Position numbers and translations under genes: made by a program. The notes beneath the pieces were generated by a model. The model ran no database searches. It saw only the letters and a list, made by a program, of their open reading frames with translations, and had not been told where the DNA came from. A DNA stretch of 64,000 nt from Lachnospiraceae bacterium (GTDB lineage: Bacteria; Bacillota; Clostridia; Lachnospirales; Lachnospiraceae): the NCBI GenBank assembly GCA_002892395.1, contig NBBL01000003.1:186001-250000 (forward strand). The letters are read 5' to 3'. How positions within the stretch are numbered: position 1 is the first letter of the stretch; every line of letters starts with the position of its first letter. Shown here in pieces: positions 7,465 through 15,290 of the stretch.

Positions 7465-9331
7465 GCACTGCGATGACCGTCACCCCCACATCGCCAAAGA
7501 CCGCCTCCCACATGGTTGCAAGACCCAATGCGCCCAAAACCAGCACCGCCGCTTTGACTGTCAGCGAAAAGACGATATTTTGTTTCACGACGCGCATCGT
7601 CTTCCCGGAGATTCGAAGGAGCGCTCCGATTTTTCGAAGGTCGTCATCCATCAGCACCACATCCGCCGCCTCAATTGCCGCATCCGCCCCAAGGCTTCCC
7701 ATTGCAATCCCGACGTCGGACCGCATCAGGACCGGTGCATCGTTGATCCCGTCTCCTGCAAATCCGATGGTTTTTCCGCCTCTTTGCGTCTTCAGAAGCT
7801 CCTCTACTTTTCCCACCTTGTCCGCCGGAAGCAACTCACTGTAAACCTCGTCAATCCCAAGACTTTGCGCAATGGTTTCCGCCGCTTCCCTTCTGTCTCC
7901 GCTCAGCATGACCATGCGGCAAATTCCGCTTTCCCTGAGTTCCCGGAGTGCTTCCAATGCTCCCTCCTTCACCCGGTCTGCGATTACAATGGCGCCAAGA
8001 TATCCCCCCTTCAGGTCCTTCTGCCCGGTTTTCACTTCCTCCCTTGCCAGATACAGCACCGTTCCTGCCTTCGGCGCATTGGAAATTTCGAATCCATTTT
8101 GCTGCATCAGCGCTGCATTTCCGACCCAAAGTCTGGTTCCTTCCACCTCCGCGCAGATTCCGCGGCCGGAGATTTCCTCCACCGCTCCGATTCGATCCCT
8201 CGAAATCGGCATCCCCCAGGCATGCTTCACGGACTGGGCAATCGGGTGCGAGGAAAACTGTTCCGCCGCCGCTGCAAGTGCCAGCAATTCCCGGCTGGTC
8301 AGCCCGCTCTCCTCCGACGGGAGAATTTGATGCACCACGAATTCTCCCCGGGTCAGCGTACCGGTCTTGTCAAAAATCAGCGTATCCATCTCCGAGACCG
8401 CTTCGATAAAATTTGCGCCCTTTACCAGAACCCCGATCTTGGACGCCGCGCCGATGCCGCCGAAAAATCCCAGCGGTACCGAGATCACCAGCGCACAGGG
8501 ACATGAGACAATCAAAAAGATGCACGCACGGCGAATCCAGTCTCCCGGCGCCTCCTGCAGCAGAAGCGGCGGAATCAGCGCAAGAAACACAGCTGACACC
8601 GTAACCACCGGCGTGTACCAGCGCGCAAACCGTGTGATGAAGCGCTCCAGCTTTGCCTTTTTATCACTTGCATTTTCCACCAGCTCCAAAATGCGGGCCA
8701 CTGCCGAGTCTTCATACGCTTTGGTTGTCCGAACCCGTAAAACAGAGCCTCCGTTGACACAGCCGCTGATTACTTCCTCTCCGGGAGACACCCGCCGCGG
8801 CACCGACTCTCCGGTCAGCGCAGCACTGTCCAAAAAAGAGCTGCCTTCAATGACAATTCCATCCAGCGGAATTTTTTCTCCCGCCCGAATCACAATCACG
8901 CTTCCCGGTTCCACCTGGTCCGGATCCACCGCCTCCACGCCGGATTCCGTCTCCAGATTGGCATATTCCGGGGCAATTTGCATCATTTCCGCAATGGAAG
9001 CCCGGGAGCGCTCGACAGCACAGCTCTGAACCAGCTCTCCGACCTGATAAAAGAGCATGACTGCACATGCCTCCGCATACTCTCCGATGCCGAAGGCGGC
9101 GGCCGTCGCAATGCACATCAGAAAATTTTCGTCAAACCACTGCCCGTTTCGGATATTCCGTCCCGCTTTTCCGATAATGTCGTACCCTGCGATGAGATAA
9201 GGAATCAAGTAACAGAGCCCTGCCCATGGCATCCACCCACCGCCGTTCAGCCGAGAGGCCAGCAGCAACAGCAAAAAAATCCCCAGGGCCGTCACAATCC
9301 GAATGAGCAGCTTTTTCTGCTTCCCGTTCAT
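7376..9331 (-). CDS. P1B-type heavy-metal-translocating ATPase (Zn/Cd/Pb efflux type)
   Basis: This is an ATP-driven exporter of soft divalent metals across the cytoplasmic membrane. It has the transmembrane CPC motif (VSCPCALVIS), the phosphorylation site DKTGTLTRG, the HP motif SSHPIAQ, and the hinge GDGINDAPVL. The CPC motif and the partner ArsR favour zinc, cadmium or lead over copper. At 652 residues it has no N-terminal metal-binding domain; that domain is encoded as a separate small gene whose stop is 1 base upstream. I chose the ATG at 9331, right after the HMA gene stop, over a longer frame that overlaps it. The C-terminus ends in a Pro/Gln tail. The last 89 bp overlap the convergent LysR gene. 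Confidence 0.93.
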   Translation of the reverse strand: MNGKQKKLLIRIVTALGIFLLLLLASRLNGGGWMPWAGLCYLIPYLIAGYDIIGKAGRNIRNGQWFDENFLMCIATAAAFGIGEYAEACAVMLFYQVGELVQSCAVERSRASIAEMMQIAPEYANLETESGVEAVDPDQVEPGSVIVIRAGEKIPLDGIVIEGSSFLDSAALTGESVPRRVSPGEEVISGCVNGGSVLRVRTTKAYEDSAVARILELVENASDKKAKLERFITRFARWYTPVVTVSAVFLALIPPLLLQEAPGDWIRRACIFLIVSCPCALVISVPLGFFGGIGAASKIGVLVKGANFIEAVSEMDTLIFDKTGTLTRGEFVVHQILPSEESGLTSRELLALAAAAEQFSSHPIAQSVKHAWGMPISRDRIGAVEEISGRGICAEVEGTRLWVGNAALMQQNGFEISNAPKAGTVLYLAREEVKTGQKDLKGGYLGAIVIADRVKEGALEALRELRESGICRMVMLSGDRREAAETIAQSLGIDEVYSELLPADKVGKVEELLKTQRGGKTIGFAGDGINDAPVLMRSDVGIAMGSLGADAAIEAADVVLMDDDLRKIGALLRISGKTMRVVKQNIVFSLTVKAAVLVLGALGLATMWEAVFGDVGVTVIAVLNSMRVLSMQKTKQKVAPAPPSEPVLPQQ

Positions 9332-9332
9332 A

Positions 9333-9548
9333 TCAAAGCTCCACGGAAAAATCTGCTTCCACCCGTTTCCCGGCTTGAATCGCTTCCTGAAGCAGCGCTT
9401 CAAAGCGGCTCTCCTCCGCTTCAAAGGTCAATTTCTGCATCAGAAAATTGATCTTCACGCTCTGAACGCCGTCAACCTGTCTCATGGCATCCTCAATTTT
9501 AGCTGCACAGTTTGCGCAGTCCACCTCACAGCGATATTTCTTTTTCAT
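9333..9548 (-). CDS. Stand-alone heavy-metal-associated (HMA) domain protein
   Basis: A 71-residue ferredoxin-like metal-binding domain, normally the N-terminal part of a CadA/ZntA ATPase or a free metallochaperone. The metal site is DCANCAAKIEDAM, with Cys-x-x-Cys. The start MKKKYRCEVD at 9548 has CGGAGG at 9560-9555. The gene lies between the arsR-type regulator and the ATPase in one operon, with a single base before the ATPase start, so the three are translated in sequence. It probably hands metal to the ATPase or regulates it. The separation looks like a split of one ancestral ATPase or a captured chaperone. Confidence 0.9.
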   Translation of the reverse strand: MKKKYRCEVDCANCAAKIEDAMRQVDGVQSVKINFLMQKLTFEAEESRFEALLQEAIQAGKRVEADFSVEL

Positions 9549-9571
9549 TATGCACCTCCGTTTTTGATTTC

Positions 9572-9931
9572 TCACTCCTCAATATGTTCTCTTCCTTGCT
9601 CGATCATGGTACGCACATGGTCATCCGCAAGAGAATAGATCACCGATTTCCCGTCTCTGCACGCGTTCACCAGCCTGGCTCTCTTCAGGATGCGCAGCTG
9701 ATGCGAAATGGCAGACTGTGTCATGCGAAGGGCCTCCGCCAGATCACAGACGCAGATATCCCGCTCAAACAACGCATAAAGAATACGGATTCTGGTGGAA
9801 TCTCCAAACACCTTAAACAGCTCTGCCAAATCATAAAGCAAATCCTCATCCGGCATCCGCGCATTCACTTCCCGGATCCTGTCCGCATGCGGCTCGTAAC
9901 GCTCACAGTGTTCCACGTCTCCGATTGCCAT
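9572..9931 (-). CDS. ArsR/SmtB-family metal-responsive repressor
   Basis: A 119-residue winged-helix repressor that should release DNA on binding metal. Visible parts are an N-terminal His/Cys-rich segment (GDVEHCERYEPHADRI), the alpha-3 metal-site motif DICVCDLAEAL as in CadC-type sensors, and the recognition helix MTQSAISHQLRILKRARLV. The ICVCDL cysteines with the N-terminal His and Cys suggest a CadC-like Cd/Pb/Zn sensor. It is the first gene of the efflux operon, with a strong promoter and a palindromic operator directly upstream. Confidence 0.93.
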   Translation of the reverse strand: MAIGDVEHCERYEPHADRIREVNARMPDEDLLYDLAELFKVFGDSTRIRILYALFERDICVCDLAEALRMTQSAISHQLRILKRARLVNACRDGKSVIYSLADDHVRTMIEQGREHIEE

Positions 9932-9979
9932 GGTTCCCCCTTTCTTCCCGATTCATCGTTCTCCGCTTGTCTTTCATTT

Positions 9980-10041
9980 CAACATGTGAGCAATTGTTCA
10001 TATGTTTGTTTTAATTATAATCCTTCCTGCGCAGCTGTCAA
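9980..10041 (-). promoter_or_regulatory. Promoter and ArsR/CadC-type operator of the metal-efflux operon
   Basis: Reading leftward, TTGACA (10041-10036) and TATAAT (10019-10014) are 16 bases apart. Just downstream, 10007-9980 holds an imperfect palindrome, ACATATGAACAATTGCTCAC plus ATGTT, the layout of ArsR/SmtB operators (ATATGAnnn...TCATAT type). Placement over the transcription start fits repression by the adjacent regulator. Confidence 0.8.
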
Positions 10042-10117
10042 GATTTTCTCTGTTTTACTTTGTGTTTTTTTTCGTCTATGATAGGATGCAGTTGAGACAC
10101 TTGGAAAGGAGAAACGA

Positions 10118-10720
10118 ATGAATGCCACTTTTTTTGCCGCTGTTTCACGCATGAAGTACATTGAGCGCTGGGCGCTGATGCGTTCCTCCCGCACCGAAAA
10201 CCTGAGCGAACACGCCATGGAGGTGGCCATGATCGCCCATGCGCTTTGCATCATCGGAAATGTGCGCTTTCAAAAGCATCTGGACGCTGAGCGGGCGGCC
10301 ACAATCGGTTTATTCCATGATGCCTCGGAAACCATAACAGGGGATATGCCGACTCCGGTCAAATATTCCAGCGATGAAATCCGATGTGCTTATAAGCAGG
10401 TCGAGGCCATTGCGGCAGAGCGCCTCCTCTCCAGGCTTCCGGAGGATTTACGACCTGTTTACCGCTCCATCCTTCTGCCTGCCGAACATGGCAGCGATCA
10501 GGACTCCCGCTATCTCCTCCGGCTCGTTAAGGCTGCGGACAAAATCTCCGCACTGATTAAATGCATCGAGGAAGAAACAACGGGAAACACCGAATTCCGG
10601 ACGGCAAAAAAAAGCATACAGCAGGCGATCCGCGAGATGGCAGAGACGCTTCCCGAGGTGGATTGCTTCACCCGGGAATTTCTCCCTGCCTACGGAAAAA
10701 CACTGGACGAACTTTCATGA
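10118..10720 (+). CDS. yfbR: 5'-deoxynucleotidase, YfbR-type HD-domain hydrolase
   Basis: This enzyme removes the 5' phosphate from deoxynucleoside monophosphates. The 200-residue sequence keeps the family order: RMKYIERWALMRSSRTENLS, then SEHAMEVAMIAH with the first His, LFHDASETITGD with the HD pair, and a later conserved Asp in KAADKISALIKC. Length matches YfbR. It has GGAGA at 10108 and an upstream -10-like TATGAT (10077-10082) with a weak -35 TTTACT 17 bases before. It is divergent from the metal-efflux operon and is followed after 13 bases by thiE. Confidence 0.9.
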   Translation: MNATFFAAVSRMKYIERWALMRSSRTENLSEHAMEVAMIAHALCIIGNVRFQKHLDAERAATIGLFHDASETITGDMPTPVKYSSDEIRCAYKQVEAIAAERLLSRLPEDLRPVYRSILLPAEHGSDQDSRYLLRLVKAADKISALIKCIEEETTGNTEFRTAKKSIQQAIREMAETLPEVDCFTREFLPAYGKTLDELS

Positions 10721-10733
10721 TGGGAGATCCGAA

Positions 10734-11381
10734 TTGACCAGAGAAGAAATGAAGCGCGCCCTGCGGCTTTACGCGGTCACAGACAGGCGCTGGCTAAAAG
10801 CAGGCGAAGGCCTTTCCGATGTGCTGGAGCCGGTATTAAAAGGCGGTGTTACCATGGTTCAGCTCCGGGAAAAGGAGCTTTCAGACGAAGCGTTCCTCCG
10901 GGAGGCGGCGGCAATTACGGCTCTGTGCCGCTCCTACCGTGTTCCCTGTATCATCAATGACCGGGTGGACATCGCACTGGCCGTGGGGGCGGACGGGGTG
11001 CATGTGGGACAATCTGATATCCGGGGACGGGATATTCGTGGGCTCATCGGCCCGGAGCGGATCCTGGGAATCACCGCAAAAACCCTGGAGCAGGCCAAGG
11101 CCGCAGAGATTGCAGGCGCAGATTATATCGGTACCGGCGCCGTGTTCGGCTCCTCAACCAAATCGGACGCCCTCGCCATTTCCCCCCACCGGCTTCGATC
11201 CATTACGAAATCCGTATCAATCCCGGTGGTTGCCATCGGCGGCATTGATTCCGGCAACATTCTCCGCTTAAAGGGGCTTGGCGTAGACGGCGTCGCTGTG
11301 GTCTCCGGCATCTTTGCTGCCGGGGATCCGGCGGCGGCCACCGGAGAGCTGCTTACGCTCACAAGGGAACTGCTGGCCTGA
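10734..11381 (+). CDS. thiE: Thiamine-phosphate synthase
   Basis: ThiE joins the pyrimidine pyrophosphate (HMP-PP) to thiazole phosphate, making thiamine monophosphate. The TIM-barrel motifs are present: LYAVTDRRWL, MVQLREKELS (pyrophosphate-binding), INDRVDIALAVGADGVHVGQ, GTGAVFGSSTK and VVAIGGI. At 215 residues it is full length. The start is TTG at 10734, with GGGAG at 10722-10726; an in-frame ATG at 10749 is an alternative. It belongs with the tenI-like gene downstream and with thiM-thiW further right. I see no TPP riboswitch in front of it. Confidence 0.95.
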   Translation: MTREEMKRALRLYAVTDRRWLKAGEGLSDVLEPVLKGGVTMVQLREKELSDEAFLREAAAITALCRSYRVPCIINDRVDIALAVGADGVHVGQSDIRGRDIRGLIGPERILGITAKTLEQAKAAEIAGADYIGTGAVFGSSTKSDALAISPHRLRSITKSVSIPVVAIGGIDSGNILRLKGLGVDGVAVVSGIFAAGDPAAATGELLTLTRELLA

Positions 11382-11465
11382 CAAAGACGGAGTCCGACTT
11401 GATCGGCTTACTTCCGAAGCTACACGTTCCTCCGCATCAAAATCCATCCACACGAGGACTTTGCC

Positions 11466-11966
11466 ATGAAATTTCAATCCATCAACGAACTTCCCCTGTT
11501 CTCCTTTCGGGACTGTGTCCTGGAACGCTTTGAACAGCTTGATTCCACCATTCGTCTCACGGTAGAAGCTTTAATTGTCCTGCCTGCCAACTCACAAAAC
11601 AGCTGCTTTACGGAAAGCTATGCGGGTACCAGCACGATACGGCTGACAAATGCCCGTCTTCTCTCCGCAGTGAAAGAGGGCTTTCGCCGCTACAACGCGG
11701 AGGGTGTTCTGTGGGAAGAGTCTCCGGATCTTCCTTTATCCGAGGCCGAGCTGGCTGCATTGCTGCCGCAGTTCACCGACTGCTACCTCTATGAAATGGT
11801 TCCGGAACCCTCTGATTCCGGAACTCCGTCTGTCTATGAAATCGCCATTGAATTTCCGCCGGAAAACCCATATGATACGGTTCCGACAGATTCCTACCGC
11901 CTTCGCGTCTGCTGTGACAAGGCGATTGTGGACTGGGATTTTTACAGGAATCGGCTTCAGGAGTAG
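11466..11966 (+). CDS. Conserved-looking hypothetical protein between thiE and tenI-like gene
   Basis: A 166-residue soluble protein that I cannot assign. It has no signal peptide or membrane segment. It is acidic, and its predicted beta-rich stretches (STIRLTVEALIVL, YEIAIEFP, YRLRVCCDKAIVDW) suggest a compact alpha/beta fold. The ATG at 11466 is preceded by only a weak ribosome site. It is followed after 4 bases by the tenI-like gene, so the two are probably co-translated. Position within a thiamine cluster hints at a link to thiazole metabolism, but nothing in the sequence shows one. Confidence 0.65.
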   Translation: MKFQSINELPLFSFRDCVLERFEQLDSTIRLTVEALIVLPANSQNSCFTESYAGTSTIRLTNARLLSAVKEGFRRYNAEGVLWEESPDLPLSEAELAALLPQFTDCYLYEMVPEPSDSGTPSVYEIAIEFPPENPYDTVPTDSYRLRVCCDKAIVDWDFYRNRLQE

Positions 11967-11970
11967 CCTC

Positions 11971-12648
11971 ATGAACAAGAACGTTTTGACCAGTGCTTCC
12001 GCAAAAACCGCCTGCTTTTCCTATGCCCGCATGATTGCAGTTTCCAACCGGCATTATTTCGACGGAGAGCCCGATCCGGAAGCCGCTTTTTTAAACGGGA
12101 TCCGGCACATCCTTCTCAAGGCTCCCCGGGCACTGATCCTGAGGGAAAAGGATCTGTCCCCGGAAGCCTATGCGCTCCTGGCGCAAAAGGTGCTTTCCCT
12201 GTCCACAGAAATCCCGATCATTCTCCATTCTTTTCCACAGGTTGCACAGCAGCTCGGTGTAAAACGCATTCACCTTCCGCTTCCGCTTCTGCAGCAAATG
12301 GCGGACACCTCCGACCCGCTTCTCTCCTTCTTCTCCCTGATCGGAACCTCCGTGCATTCTGTGTCGGATGCCGAAACAGCGGTCTCCTGCGGCGCTGCTT
12401 ACTGTCTGGCCGGGAATATTTTTGAGACCCAATGCAAGATCGGGCTCCCCGGAAGAGGTCTGGCGTTTTTACGGGAGGTCAGTGAGCGCGTCCGGATTCC
12501 GGTGTACGGAATCGGCGGCGTCAACGAAGAAAACCTCCCGCAGCTCCTGAATGCAGGAGCTGCGGGAGGCTGTATGATGTCCGGCTTCTGCCGCGATCTT
12601 ATTTCCAGCACTCAACCTGATCTTCCATCCCAATCGACGCCGCTTTAA
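11971..12648 (+). CDS. TenI-like / ThiE-family protein (probable thiazole tautomerase)
   Basis: A 225-residue TIM-barrel relative of ThiE. It keeps ALILREKDLSPEAY, an HS motif (GTSVHSVSDAETA), AGNIFETQCKIGLPGRGL and VYGIGGVNEENL. The last two fit the TenI branch, which in Bacillus isomerises the ThiG product instead of coupling thiazole to pyrimidine. No thiG is in the window, so its true substrate is open. The ATG at 11971 follows AGGAG at 11960-11964. The last 50 bases overlap the convergent AGCS transporter, and the coding sequence also contains a perfect 16-bp inverted repeat (12534-12569). Confidence 0.78.
   Translation: MNKNVLTSASAKTACFSYARMIAVSNRHYFDGEPDPEAAFLNGIRHILLKAPRALILREKDLSPEAYALLAQKVLSLSTEIPIILHSFPQVAQQLGVKRIHLPLPLLQQMADTSDPLLSFFSLIGTSVHSVSDAETAVSCGAAYCLAGNIFETQCKIGLPGRGLAFLREVSERVRIPVYGIGGVNEENLPQLLNAGAAGGCMMSGFCRDLISSTQPDLPSQSTPL
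12534..12569 (-). terminator. Intrinsic terminator of the AGCS transporter embedded in the tenI-like CDS
   Basis: A perfect 16-bp inverted repeat (12534-12549 and 12554-12569) with a 4-base loop lies 30 bases beyond the transporter stop codon on the minus strand and is followed there by TTTTCTTC. On the plus strand it encodes QLLNAGAAGG of the tenI-like protein. Confidence 0.75.
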
Positions 12649-14011
12649 AGACCGGGTTCTTCCCTGCCTCTCGCTGGGCATCGTAATCCCGTAAGGCGCC
12701 CAAAACCACGCGGTGCAGCGCGAGAATCACCGGAAGGTTAATAATTGCCATCACGCCCATCAGCACGTCTGCAGTGTCCCACAAAAGACCCATATCCATA
12801 ATGGCGCCTGCAAAAACGACGAGGGTTCCCACAATCCGAAATCCCGTCATGAAATTCTTGCTGGGCACTCCCTTATGCAGATAAATCAGAAGATTATCCA
12901 TGTAGAAGAAGTTTCCGATCAGCGTGGTAAAGGCAAACAGCACCATGGAAACCGTGATAAACAACGGTCCGAAGCCCCCCAGCGTCACGCGAAGCGCTTC
13001 CTGTACATAAGGCGCACCGGCCAGCTCCCCCGTCGGCTCAATTCCGGAGCTCAGGCAAAGGAACGCGGTTGCCGTGCAGAGCAACAGCGTATCAATGAAT
13101 ACCGAGAGCATCTGAACCAGTCCCTGCTTCACCGGATGGCTGACATCCGCCGCTGCCGCCGCGTTGGGTGCGGATCCGCAGCCTGCCTCATTGGAATAAA
13201 GTCCTCTCTTGATTCCATACATCATGCAGGAGCCTGTAAAGCCTCCGAAAATCGCCTGAAAATCAAAGGCCTCCGCAAAAATTCTTTGAAAAATGCCCGG
13301 CATCAGCCCAATGTTTCTCAGAATCACAACCAGTGCCACCACCACGTAAAGAACACCCATAATCGGAACCATGGTGGAAGTCGCGGAAATAATTCGTTTT
13401 CCGCCTCCCATCAGGCAATATCCGAACAGCAGCGCAATGATCGCGCCGATGATGATCGGCGTCACGCTCTTGTCGTAGAAGCTGTATGCGCTGAAGGTGG
13501 ACTGAAGATTATATGCGCAAAGCGCGTTAAATCCGCCTGCGTAGGTCAGCACCATGGAAACCGCGAACACAACTGCCAGGACCCGATTCTTAAGCGCCGC
13601 CTCAATGTAATAAGACGGTCCTCCGTAGTAGCTTCCGTCCTCCGGTCTCTTTCTCTTGTAAATCTGCGCCAGCGTACTCTCAACAAATGCGGAGGCTCCG
13701 CCGATGATCGCGATAATCCACATCCAGAAAATCGAGCCGAAGCCGCCGAAGCAAATTGCCGTGGAAACGCCGATAATATTTCCCGTTCCCACGCGGGAAG
13801 CGGTGGATACCATAAGTGCCTGAAACGAAGAAACCGCCCCCTTCTGATCCGGCTTTTCCCCTACGACCCGAATGGACTCTCCAAACAGACGCCCCTGAAT
13901 AAACCTCGTCGCAATGGTAAAAAACAGACCGACGCCGATCAGCATGACAATCAGCAGCTTACTGTACATGAAGCCACTGATCGCTCCGATCACTTTCCCT
14001 AACAGTTCCAT
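12599..14011 (-). CDS. AGCS-family sodium:amino acid symporter (AlsT/GlnT type)
   Basis: A sodium-coupled amino acid importer with about ten membrane segments, 470 residues. Family signatures are VSTASRVGTGNIIGVSTAI near residue 70-90 and YSNEAGCGSAPNAAAAADVSH near residue 275. AGGGGG lies ahead of the ATG at 14011. It follows glsA by 26 bases in the same orientation. In Bacillus the equivalent pair is glsA-glnT, so glutamine is the likely substrate here, though family members also carry alanine or glycine. Transcription probably ends at the hairpin 12569-12534. Confidence 0.92.
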   Translation of the reverse strand: MELLGKVIGAISGFMYSKLLIVMLIGVGLFFTIATRFIQGRLFGESIRVVGEKPDQKGAVSSFQALMVSTASRVGTGNIIGVSTAICFGGFGSIFWMWIIAIIGGASAFVESTLAQIYKRKRPEDGSYYGGPSYYIEAALKNRVLAVVFAVSMVLTYAGGFNALCAYNLQSTFSAYSFYDKSVTPIIIGAIIALLFGYCLMGGGKRIISATSTMVPIMGVLYVVVALVVILRNIGLMPGIFQRIFAEAFDFQAIFGGFTGSCMMYGIKRGLYSNEAGCGSAPNAAAAADVSHPVKQGLVQMLSVFIDTLLLCTATAFLCLSSGIEPTGELAGAPYVQEALRVTLGGFGPLFITVSMVLFAFTTLIGNFFYMDNLLIYLHKGVPSKNFMTGFRIVGTLVVFAGAIMDMGLLWDTADVLMGVMAIINLPVILALHRVVLGALRDYDAQREAGKNPVFKAASIGMEDQVECWK

Positions 14012-14037
14012 AACTCATCCCCCTTTTTCCTTTGTTT

Positions 14038-14973
14038 TCATGCAAACAGATGAAGGTTCAGCTTTTCTGAAAGCGTTCTCAGAATCTGCTCTCCCCCCAC
14101 ACTGTTTCCCTTCTGATTCAGCATGGGACCAAAGGTTCCGATTCCCATTCCGCCGGGCGCAACGGCCACAATTCCGCCTCCAACACCGCTCTTTGACGGA
14201 AGTCCCACCTTTACGGCATACTCTCCGGACTGGTCGTACATGCCGCAAAGAAGCATGAGTGTCTTGACGATCCGGACAATATCCCGATCCACCAGCTGTT
14301 CTCCGGTGACCGGATCTTCGCCCCGGTTGGAAAGGATCATGGCGTAATGCGCCAGATCCTTGGCCGTCACCATAATGGAGCACATGCGGAAATAGAGATC
14401 CAGCACCTCCTCCGGCTCCCCCTCCAGCACGCCGTCACTTTTCAGCAGATACGCGATGGAGCGGTTTCTTGTCCCGGTCTTTTTCTCCGAGCGGTACACA
14501 TTCTCATTCAGCCAAATCTGATCATTTCCGCACAGCCGCCGCACAAGCCGGAGGAATTCTTCAAAGCCCTTCGGCAAATCGATGCAGCTTGCTGTCACAA
14601 TAGCGCCTGCGTTAATCATGGGATTAAACGGCTTCCAATCCTTAAGCTCCAGCTGAAGTATGCTGTCAAAGCGATCTCCCGTGGGCTCCATCCCGATTTT
14701 GCTGAAGACCTTTTCATATCCTGCGGTCTGAAGCGCCAGAATCAAGGAAAAGGTCTTGGATATGCTCTGAACCGTAAACGGGATGCTGTAATCTCCCGAC
14801 GCGTAAATCTCTCCCTCTTTCGTCTCGATACAGACGCCCAGATTCGACGAATTTGCCTTTGCCAACTCCGGAATATAGCTCGCCACCTTGCCTTCGTAGA
14901 GCGTATTCTTTCCGTCCTGAATGGCCTGTTCCACAATTTTCTGAATTTCTTCTCTTTCCATTCTTGTCATCAT
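14038..14973 (-). CDS. glsA: Glutaminase
   Basis: Hydrolyses glutamine to glutamate and ammonia. It is a serine-dependent beta-lactamase-fold enzyme; the catalytic Ser-x-x-Lys is in VQSISKTFSL and the family stretch NPMINAGAIV is present, with a late GKSGVGGGIVAV-like glycine-rich segment (LPSKSGVGGGIVAV). At 311 residues it is full length. Two near starts exist: ATG at 14973 and at 14970. It heads a two-gene operon with an AGCS transporter. Promoter elements TTGTAC-N17-TACACT lie upstream, and a LysR gene is divergent beyond them, so it is a good candidate regulator. Confidence 0.95.
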   Translation of the reverse strand: MMTRMEREEIQKIVEQAIQDGKNTLYEGKVASYIPELAKANSSNLGVCIETKEGEIYASGDYSIPFTVQSISKTFSLILALQTAGYEKVFSKIGMEPTGDRFDSILQLELKDWKPFNPMINAGAIVTASCIDLPKGFEEFLRLVRRLCGNDQIWLNENVYRSEKKTGTRNRSIAYLLKSDGVLEGEPEEVLDLYFRMCSIMVTAKDLAHYAMILSNRGEDPVTGEQLVDRDIVRIVKTLMLLCGMYDQSGEYAVKVGLPSKSGVGGGIVAVAPGGMGIGTFGPMLNQKGNSVGGEQILRTLSEKLNLHLFA

Positions 14974-15078
14974 GTGATGATTCCAAAGGCAGAATCATCG
15001 CTTTTCCTTTCCTTGGTCACTTCCTGCCGTGAAATACCGGATGACAGCGAATCCCCCGGAGCGATGTCTTCCCTCAAC

Positions 15079-15107
15079 AGTGTAGCGCACCGCGGCATTT
15101 TGTACAA
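15079..15107 (-). promoter_or_regulatory. Promoter of glsA-transporter operon
   Basis: On the minus strand TTGTAC (15107-15102) and TACACT (15084-15079) are 17 bases apart. It lies about 105 bases upstream of glsA. Short palindromes between here and the LysR gene (CCTGCATTTATGCAGG near 15126-15141, AGATAATATATATCT near 15176-15190) are possible LysR binding sites. Confidence 0.5.
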
Positions 15108-15290
15108 TAAGTGTGCCAATCAATCCCTGCATTTATGCAGGTTTGTGATATGATTCTAGCATTTTTGGCTCTTTTCAGATAATATATATCTGCAATTAAT
15201 ATTATCGGCAGGTCCGATACACGGTATTTCCGCTCCCGGAAACCGACTGTGGAGCAAGACCCTGACCACACGCAGAGAAAGAGGATTCCG

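Noticed and set aside
12713-14002. A 429-codon open frame on the plus strand opposite the AGCS transporter
   Set aside because: Low-complexity His/Arg/Asn content typical of antisense to a membrane protein; the transporter on the other strand is unmistakable.
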